NCBI GenBank assembly: GCA_031772625.1
Contig: CM062808.1
Coordinates: 141,462,605-141,526,604 of the forward strand
Direction of reading: 5' to 3'
Source: Pinus tabuliformis
Taxonomy: Eukaryota; Streptophyta; Pinopsida; Pinales; Pinaceae
Length of the DNA: 64,000 nt
Below the pieces are notes generated by a model, which ran no database searches, was not told the DNA's origin, and saw nothing but the letters and a program-made list of their open reading frames with translations. Position numbers and translations under genes: made by a program. Position 1 is the first letter of the stretch; each line of letters begins with the position of its first letter. Positions 56,892 through 64,000 of the stretch are shown here, one piece after another.

Positions 56892-57336
56892 TGTTGGGTT
56901 GTGTTATATTCTTTCCATGAATAGCCCATGTAGTTAACTAGAGGTTAGAGGGGGGGAGGTCACAGGGGGTTTGAGGTGTACCCGTAACCCCACTTTATGG
57001 GGTCTGGGGTAGTGCCCCCGAAAATTTTAGTTTTGGACCCTATGTTAGGTTGGGTAGACCCACCTATGGTTTTGTGCATGATTTTTGCACATGCTTTTTG
57101 GACTCGATCATTTTCAGTCCATGGTTTTGGATGCGATGGTTTTCGGTACATGGTATTGTATGCTTCGGCATGTATTGAAAGGAACATAATGAAAAATCAA
57201 GCTGGTAGTCCCTGTTTTGGGATCTAGGGGAAAATATCTGTGTATATGTGTTTTATGTGTTTTGCCCTCACATTATTTATTTTCTTTGTTTTAGAATTCA
57301 TATGCAAGTAATTTTTGTACGGGGTTAAAACCTACA
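56892..57336 (+). repeat. 5' LTR of C2 (445 bp), TATA deleted
   Basis: Termini are TGTTGGG and CCTACA. Compared with other C LTRs, about 16 bp containing TATAAATATG are missing at about 57173, so GCATGTATTGAAAGG replaces the TATA region. A decayed PBS (TGATATTAGAGC) follows at 57339-57350. Confidence 0.92.
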
Positions 57337-57458
57337 TTTGATATTAGAGCAGATTTGGCTTCAAGGGGACGTCTTTGCTGCTAAGGGGTTTCACTCAGGC
57401 CTATGTTAGACCCTATTCAATGGGAGATCTGCGAGATCGATTCTAGTGGTGAAAGAAT

Positions 57459-58874
57459 ATGGCGAGCAGTGGAAAGATAGAGATTGAGAAATTTAATGGT
57501 CAGAGTTTTGAGTTGTGGAAACTCAAGATGGAGGATCTATTGGTGGATAAATATCAGTGGATCACGGTAGATCTGGGTACCAAACCAACAGGAGTGTCCG
57601 ATGAAGAACGGAAAAAGTTGGATCAGAAGGCAAAGAGCACAATACGATTGTGTGTCTCAGATTCAGTATTGCTAAATGTATCAGGGGAAGCTACATCAAA
57701 GTCTTTGTGGGACAAGTTAGGGACTTTGTACCAATCTAAGTCTCTGGTGAATAAATTGTTCCTGCGGAAAAAGCTGTATAACCTGAGGATGAAGGATGGA
57801 GACTTGGTGACAAAGCATCTAAACGCATTTAATACTATGGTAAGTCAGTTAGCATCTATTGATATTAAAACTTCAAATGAAGATAAGTGCATCAATTTGT
57901 TGTGTTCTCTACCAAATTCATGGGATAGTCTGGTTATTGCAATAGGTAGCAATGCAACTACTGTGTAGTTTGATGAAATAGTCTCAGCCTTGCTGATGGA
58001 GGAGATTAGATAGAAAAATATGGAGAGCCAAAATGGCGATGCCTTGTCTGTACGAGGATGGTCCCAGAACAGAAACAAAAATAATTCATCGAGTGGGAGA
58101 TCTAAATCTAAAGGGAGATCTAAATCTCCAGGAAAACCTATAAAGATGGTGTGCTAGAAATGCAGGAAGGAAGGCCACTTCAAAAGGGACTGTAAATCTA
58201 AAGCTCCTGACAAAGGAAAGGGATCTGATGAGGCTCCTTCTGTAGAGGTGAAAACCACCTCAGATGAAGGTGGGGATGTGTACTTGGCTTCGTTAGGTAC
58301 ACATGTAGATCATGAGGCATGGTTGATTGACTTAGTTATATCCTTTCACTTCACTCCCCATAGAGAGTGGTTCTGTGAGTATGAGAAATATGATGGTGGT
58401 GATGTCTTCTTGGGGGGTGATAGGAAGGCTAGAATCATTGGTCGTGGAAAAGTAAAGTTAAAGTTGCAAGGCGGAAGGGTTAGAATAGTTCTGGGTGTTC
58501 TGCGTATTCATGCATTAGCCAGAAATCTAATTTCTGTTAGTAAGCTGGATGATGCAGGTGTAAAAACAGTGTTCGAGAAGGATACCTACAAGATGGTTCA
58601 AGGAGCACTGGTATTGATGCGGGGAGTTCGGATTGGAACTTTATACAAGCTGCAAGGTAGCACTGTTGTTGATGGGTGCAACAGTTTCATGGTTCCTGAA
58701 AGTGGAGCAGAAAATCTAGTGGTCTCTGGAGAAAAGAACATGTTGTGGCATCAAAGGCTTGGACATATTGGAGAGAAGGGCCTTCGAATACTTCATGGTA
58801 AAGGTATGGTAGAAGGTATGAGTAATAGTTCTCTGGATTTTGATTTCTGTGAAAATTTTGTATATGGGAAATAG
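57459..58874 (+). pseudogene. gag-pro: Gag, protease and integrase start of C2
   Basis: MASSGKIEIEKFNGQSFELW starts the Gag, which is open to TAG 57966-57968. Further stops lie at about 58010 and in the knuckle, C-stop-KCRKEGHFKRDC, near 58155. Protease keeps Asp but reads WLIDLVISFHF, so DSGA has become DLVI. Integrase begins LWHQRLGHIGEKGL, and the frame ends at TAG 58872-58874. C1 and C2 lost protease function by different changes. Confidence 0.9.
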
Positions 58875-60224
58875 AATCGGGTGAGTTTCCCCTCTGGTAG
58901 TAAGAGGGCGAAACAGATATTAGAGCTTGTGCACAGTGATGTGTTTGGACCTGTGAAGGTTCCATCACTGGGTAAGTCTATGTACTATGTATCATTTATA
59001 GATGATTTCTCAAGGAATACATGGATATATTTCTTTAAGAAGAAATCTGAAGTCTTTGATAGGTTTAAAGAATTTAAGGCTCTCGTGGAAAATCAGGCAA
59101 AGAAGAAGATAAAGGTGCTGAGGACAGATGATGGTGGAGAGTTTTACAGTAAGGAATTTGAATAATTCTGTAAGAAATGTGGTATAGCACGGCAGAAGAC
59201 TACTCCATATACACCTCAGTAAAATGGAGTTGCACAAAGAATGAATAAGAAGTTGATGGAAATGGCAAGAAGGATGCTTAGTGGTGCCGGGTTAGGACAG
59301 GAATTCTGGGCAGAGGCGAAGGATACTGCATGTTACCTGGTCAACAAGTCACCTTCATCAGCGTTGGAGGATAATACTCCACAAGAGGTATGGACTGGTA
59401 AGAAACCCTCTCTTTCACATCTGAGGGTATTTGGATGTGATGCATATGTACATGTTCCAAAGGAGAAACGAACCAAGTTGGATAATAAATCTAAAAAGTG
59501 CATATTTATTGGGTATAAGGATGGTTTAAAGGGTTATAAGCTTTGGAACACAGTAACAAGGAAAGTTATGTACAGCCAAGATGTGGTGTTTAGAGAGGTG
59601 AGAGATGTTATTAAACATGAAGTCCAACCAAAGGAACTTGAGAAGATAGAGTTTTGAGCTAAAGGAAGAAGAATCAAACTCTACAATAGAGGAGGAATCA
59701 GAATATGAAGAGCCACAAACTCCGGCTATGAGAAGATTAGTTCAAGAAAGAAGGTAGCCAGAAAGGTATAGTCCATCTACTTTTTGTTCAAATTTTGCTT
59801 TCTCTGTTACTGATGATGATCCCAGAACTGTGAAGGAAGTAGTGGATTCAGAGGATGGAAAACTCTGGAAAGAGGCCATGGTTGATGAAATAGCATCTTT
59901 GCACAAAAAAGAGGCTTGGGATCTGGTGGAGTTTCCGGGTGGAAGGAAGCCCATTGGAATCAAATGGGTGTTCAAAAAGAAGACAAATGTAGAAGGAAAA
60001 GTGGAGAAATACAAAGCTCGGTTGGTAGCAAAAGGTTATTCCCAAGTGTCGGGAATTGATTTTGGTGATATTTTTTCTCCTGTTACCAAGGTAACTTCTA
60101 TTAGATTACTTTTATCTATTGCTGCTGCTTTTGATTTTGAGGTAGAAAAGATGGATATGAAGACAACATTTCTTCACAGGGCTCTGGAAGAGGAGATCTA
60201 CATGAAGCAACCTGAAGGCTTTAG
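58875..60224 (+). pseudogene. pol: Integrase and RT start of C2
   Basis: HSDVFGPVKVPSLGKSMYYV, FIDDFSRNTWIYF and LRTDDGGEFYSKEF hold the first two catalytic Asp. Stops at 59163 and 59221 and NGVAQRMN replace the normal NGVAERMN, so the catalytic Glu is Gln. An extra T near 59655 shifts the frame. RT starts again at about 59830 (KWVFKKKTNVEGKVEKYKAR) and a small deletion near 60222 shifts once more. Confidence 0.9.
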
Positions 60225-61394
60225 GTGAAGGGTAAGAAAGAACTGGTGTGTAAGTTAAAGAAGTCTCTGTATGGGTTAAAACAGTCACCAAGAATGTGGT
60301 ATCAGAAATTTGATACATTTATACGGGGACTTGGCTTCACCAGAAGCAAAGCAGATCATTGTGTGTATTTTAAATTAATTAGTGACCGTGTTATTTATCT
60401 AGACTTGTATGTGGATGATATGTTGTTGGTTGGAAATGACAAAGAAATTATCCAGGATTTGAAGACCCAATTGTCCTCCAAATTCAACATGAAAGATCTT
60501 GGTGCTGCAAACTATATTTTGGGCATGGAAATTAAAAGAGATCAGGAAAAGAGGAAGCTCTGGTTAAACCAGAGGAAGTATGTCGAGACAGTATTGCAGA
60601 GGTTTAATCTGCAAGATAGTAAACCGGTGAAGGTTCCTATTCCTGTAGGTGTGAGGTTATCTGCTGAACAGTGTCCCAAGACACATCAAGAGGAAGAGGA
60701 CATGTCCCGTGTTCCATATGCAAGTGCAGTCGGTAGCCTGATGTATGCAATGGTCTATACCACACCAAACATTGCACATGCAGTGGGAGTATTGAGCAGG
60801 TTTATGTCAAAACTAGGGAAGCAGCACCAGACAGTAGTGATGCGGGGTTTCAAGTATTTGCATGGCACTAGTGATTATGTTTTGTGCTACCAAGGAAGAC
60901 CAGGATTGGACAGAGTGTTGGACGTTCATGGCTTTGTTGATGCAGACTGGGCTGGAGATCTAGATCAGAGAAGATCTACAAGTGGGTATGTGTTTAACCT
61001 ATTTGGAGGTGCAGTCAGTTGGATGAGTAAGAAACAATCTATAGTGGCACTGTCAACTATAGAGGTAGAAAACATGGCAGCCACTCATGTAAGAAAGGAA
61101 GCAGTTTGGTTGCAGAGATTGTGTTCAAGTATGGGGTTAGTACGGGAAGCTATAAGGATAGACTATGACAGCCAAAGTGAAATTTTCTTGGCAAAGAACC
61201 CTGCATATCATTCAAAGACAAAGCACATTGATGTTCGGTATCACTTTGTGAGGGATATGATAGAAGACAAAAAGGTGTTGTTGGTAAAGGTGGACACTTT
61301 GAAGAATACTGTAGATGCATTGAAAAAATCTGTGAGCTCTGAGAAGTTCTATTGGTGTAGAGAAACAATGGGCATTGCAAGGTTGGATAAATGA
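60225..61394 (+). CDS. pol: Reverse transcriptase (C-terminal) and RNase H of C2, 389-codon open frame
   Basis: This is the longest copia frame in the window: KKSLYGLKQSPRMWYQKFDT, catalytic YVDDMLLVGND, YILGMEIKRD, SVGSLMYAMVYT-type block, FVDADWAGDLDQRRSTSGYV, ALSTIEVENMAATHV (the usual EAEYMA is altered), YDSQS, SKTKHIDVRYHFVRD. It stops at TGA 61392-61394, about 50 bp before the LTR. It is open but cut off from the rest of pol, so it is a gene fragment. Confidence 0.9.
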   Translation: MKGKKELVCKLKKSLYGLKQSPRMWYQKFDTFIRGLGFTRSKADHCVYFKLISDRVIYLDLYVDDMLLVGNDKEIIQDLKTQLSSKFNMKDLGAANYILGMEIKRDQEKRKLWLNQRKYVETVLQRFNLQDSKPVKVPIPVGVRLSAEQCPKTHQEEEDMSRVPYASAVGSLMYAMVYTTPNIAHAVGVLSRFMSKLGKQHQTVVMRGFKYLHGTSDYVLCYQGRPGLDRVLDVHGFVDADWAGDLDQRRSTSGYVFNLFGGAVSWMSKKQSIVALSTIEVENMAATHVRKEAVWLQRLCSSMGLVREAIRIDYDSQSEIFLAKNPAYHSKTKHIDVRYHFVRDMIEDKKVLLVKVDTLKNTVDALKKSVSSEKFYWCRETMGIARLDK

Positions 61395-61433
61395 CTAAAC
61401 TCTCTTGTGGCCCCCTTGTGGAAAGAAAACAAG

Positions 61434-61444
61434 AAGTGGGAGAA
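61434..61444 (+). other. Polypurine tract of C2
   Basis: AAGTGGGAGAA lies directly before the 3' LTR. Confidence 0.8.
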
Positions 61445-62634
61445 TGTTGGGTTGTGTTATATTCTTTCCACGACTAGCCCATGTAGTTAATTGGAGGTTA
61501 GAGGGGGGGAGGTCATATGGGGTTTGAGGTGTACTCGTAACCCCACTTTATGGGGTCCGGGGCAATGGCACGGAAAATTTTGGTTTTGGACCCTATGTTA
61601 CGTTGGGTAGACCCACCTATGGTTTTGTGCATGATTTTCGCACATGCTTTTTGGACTCGATGGTTTTCGGTCCATGGTTTTAGATGCGATGGCTTTCGGT
61701 CTGTTATCACCAAAATAGGACCCCGATAGGCTGCTGATCAGACTATCTCAGTGTAACTATTTCAAACCAATCTTTTGACTAAGGCTTAGCCTCCTTAGCC
61801 TGAGAGGGCTCTCTCAAAGGGTTATTGATTTTGACTATTAATAAGATGGCTAACTCTTGTGGAATAACATCAACAAATATGAAGGCTGGACAAACATTAA
61901 ACTAATTCCCATTGGGCCTATGGAGTCAATCATACTTCAGTAAATAATGAGACTGCCTTTACATAGAAGTCAGGGCATTTAGCATTTAGATGTTCAGAAC
62001 ACAACTCATATAAAACCACAGTTCATACATGCATACAGGAAGTCAGAGCATGATCAATGAATTCTGAGTGATTACACATATATGCAACTGTAAAAGACAT
62101 TAAGGAAAGAATAAATCACACATTCTAAACATGGAAATCCCTCATGAATCCTGAGAAGAAAAACAACCAACTTATATTACTGAATTCTGTCTTTACATAA
62201 GCCAAAACAATCCTCTGTTTTATAAAATATCCAACCTTTTGTACATCAGCTCTTCTGCTATATATAGAGCTATTTACACAACTTAGATTCCTCTTCCAGG
62301 ATGAGGAAAATTCGAATTCTACCTGACCTGACACCTAATGACACTCAAAACTAACTATTAAATGCAAATGACACCTAACTAGCAGTCCTAGAGACCTAAT
62401 ACAACTAGGAGTGTAACTCCTTATTATGACTAAAACAACCTTATCTAGACATTTGAAGCATTATTTGACACCTAACACTCCATGAAGTCGAATTTGATGA
62501 AGCCTCCCACGTGGTCATCTGACTGCTGAAGACAAACCCTAGAAATTAGGGAACATGTTTCCTTGTTTTTAGGTTTAGAATCCCTGAAAATGGCACGTGG
62601 GACAGAGCCTTTATCTCCTCATCCATGACACATT

Positions 62635-63160
62635 TTACGAAACTGAAGGAGGTTTTTGTAGCCCATGTTGTCTAGAACAAAAACCGCTCCTTTTTTTTTA
62701 AAACATTCCTCCAGCTGTTCAGAATCTGTCCTTGAAAAACACGTGTCAAACAGGAAACTGTCCCTTGCTCTGTTCTGGCTGAAAAATAGGTCTTGGGACA
62801 GAGGTCATAACTTCTCGTAAAAAATGTATTTGGAAAAACTGAAGGAGGTTTTTGTGAAAACATCCATGATGAAAAAAAACCTCTTTTGGTTTTTTGAAAC
62901 ACTACTCCAGCTTCCCAGAATAAGTCTTTGAAAAACAGGTGTAAAACAGGAGATGAAAAACTGCACCTACAGCAGTTTCATAGTGCAACTTTGACCACAC
63001 ATTTCTCCCACCTCAGAATGGAATTGAAGAAACTGAAAGATTTTTTTTTAATTCAACATGTTAGGAAGAAAAGCCTCTTTCAGTTTGAAAAATTGAGTTC
63101 TCAGCTGCTCTGGAAAGCTTCTGGAAGTTACCTAGTAAAACAGTTTTTTCTGCTGAAACA
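62635..63160. repeat. Three imperfect repeats in U3 of S
   Basis: Blocks starting near 62640, 62838 and 63025 each contain (G)AAACTGAAGGAGGTTTTTGT-like sequence, a T-rich run, CTCCAGCTGYTCAGAAT-like sequence and AAAACAGG. Confidence 0.6.
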
Positions 63161-63174
63161 GGCTGCTACAGGGG

Positions 63175-63406
63175 TTTCGCAGCGCGCTGCGAAAACACTG
63201 ATTTCATAGCGCAAGGTTTAGCATGCGTATGTATCTTCATTTCTTGAATTTTCCTTTTGATTAGGGCTCAAACCTTCTCAAGTGATCTTATTACACCTCT
63301 GCAGCAACATCCCTTTCAAAATAATCTTCTTTTTCTTTCAAGGTAGATCCTCAAAAAACAAAACTGTCACCTTCAGCAGTTTCGTAGCGCGCTACGAAAC
63401 TGCTGA
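63175..63406. repeat. Two perfect GCGC-centred palindromes in S
   Basis: 63175-63194 is a 20-bp palindrome (TTTCGCAGCG and complement). 63373-63406 is a 34-bp palindrome with half TCAGCAGTTTCGTAGCG. Single half-sites TTTCATAGYGC occur near 62979 and 63203. Confidence 0.9.
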
Positions 63407-63840
63407 GTTGTTTCAAAAATCACAGTTTCAACCCAAAAATTTGCTATTTGAGAACTTTGCTATTAAAACATTCTTTCAAATGTTTCAAGACCCTCCAAAA
63501 CTGAATGGAAATGTTTGAAAAGATTATACCAAGCAAAACTACCAAAACTTTGAAGCATATCCTTACTTGAAGTGAGATTTCTTTATGGAGATCCTTTTTT
63601 TTCTTTGAAATTTTGTCAGTGATAACACGGTCCATGGTATTGGATGCTTCGGCGTGTATAAATATGTATTGTAACATTGAAAGGAACTAATGAAAAATCA
63701 AGCAGGTTGTCCCAGTTTTGGGATCCAGGGGAAAATCTATGTATATGTGTTTTATGTGTTCTGCTCTCGCATTATTTATTTTCTGTGTTTTAGAATTCGT
63801 ATGCAGTTAATTTCTATACGGGGTTAAAACCTACACCCTG

Positions 63841-64000
63841 ATGGGTTATTTTCCTCTGCAGCTGCCCCAGGTTCCGCAATCGGTCAACATGCTTTCATCT
63901 ATTCCTCATGAAATGACCGATCCATGGATCCTACCAGCTCCTTCAGACCATGACACCTTCAGAGACCAGATGCCGCTGTCACCAGCTGAGTTGGCCTACC
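63841..64000 (+). pseudogene. Continuation of element Y polyprotein (runs off window)
   Basis: The frame MGYFPLQLPQVPQSVNML, MTDPWILPAPSDHD, DQMPLSPAELAY is open to the window edge and in phase with 56891. It is the region between protease and RT of the Tat/Ogre-type element. Confidence 0.75.

Larger units (their letters stand above)
61702..63627 (-). repeat. Solo LTR S (1926 bp), TSD CGGTC
   Basis: Termini TGTTATCAC and GTGATAACA are a perfect 9-bp inverted repeat, flanked by CGGTC (61697-61701, 63628-63632). The left end shares the AGCCTCC...GAGAGGGCTCTCTC block with units A and B. TATATATA at 62259-62266 and the U3-like right part suggest minus-strand orientation. There is no coding capacity. 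It is an LTR-LTR recombination remnant of a large element. Confidence 0.88.
56892..63835 (+). mobile_element. Copia element C2, TSD CCCTG, with nested solo LTR S
   Basis: 5' LTR 56892-57336, PBS, Gag-Pol pseudogene, polypurine tract, and a 3' LTR split into 61445-61701 and 63633-63835 by S. CCCTG flanks it (56887-56891, 63836-63840). It is the same family as C1 and retains a longer open RT-RNase H frame than C1. Confidence 0.95.
61445..63835 (+). repeat. 3' LTR of C2, interrupted by S
   Basis: Parts 61445-61701 and 63633-63835 join to a 460-bp LTR once S and one CGGTC are removed. Unlike the 5' LTR, it retains TATAAATATG (about 63657-63666). Confidence 0.92.

Noticed and set aside
62928..63209. 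93-codon frame in S as a coding gene
   Set aside because: It spans the degenerate repeats of a U3 region and shows no protein-like features.

Overview
This window is nuclear DNA from a land plant with a large, repeat-rich genome. I infer a gymnosperm or similar large-genome lineage, with low certainty. I found no ordinary host gene, tRNA or rRNA. Nearly everything is LTR retrotransposons inserted into one another, plus one decayed endogenous plant pararetrovirus. Most coding frames carry stops or frameshifts. Working names used below: R (chromovirus), X (non-chromodomain gypsy with an extra 3' ORF; three copies), C (autonomous-type copia; two copies and one solo LTR), D (gag-protease-only copia derivative), N (young gypsy lacking reverse transcriptase), A/B (LTR-like units carrying an ORF), Y (Tat/Ogre-type gypsy), S (1.9-kb solo LTR).

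Layout. 1-4577: R gag-pol with chromodomain and 3' LTR, inserted in the integrase of X(+). 4578-9216: rest of X(+), with accessory ORF and LTR. It lies in the gag of X(-)2 (9217-11919), which abuts a rearranged caulimovirid-like remnant (about 11925-14171). 16224-19961: element D (TSD TTTCA). 20184-21015 and 39041-39470: a gypsy gag split by unit A (21016-39035; TSD CAATG/TAATG). Unit A was itself hit by a C solo LTR (TSD ACATC), a C element (24020-29126; TSD CATAC) and element N (29722-37822; TSD GGACT). Across the left edge of A sits a 1.1-kb near-perfect palindrome (20294-21410). 41991-48887: X(-)1. 48888-51300: unit B. 51301-56891 and 63841 onward: element Y, split by a second C element (56892-63835; TSD CCCTG). 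The 3' LTR of that C element was hit by solo LTR S (TSD CGGTC).

How parts relate. The TSDs and reading frames that rejoin across insertions give a relative chronology. R, X, C and Y encode or once encoded Gag-Pol. N and D keep only Gag/protease parts and would need proteins in trans. X and units A/B carry extra proteins (globular N-terminal part plus a charged C-terminal part) that are not Gag-Pol.

Most unusual structures: the palindrome, which could make a hairpin RNA against the C LTR; an array of small hairpins in N with a shared loop motif and different stems; a structural module present twice in Y (U3 and leader) with identical spacing; and short, often GCGC-bearing, repeated words specific to each LTR family.
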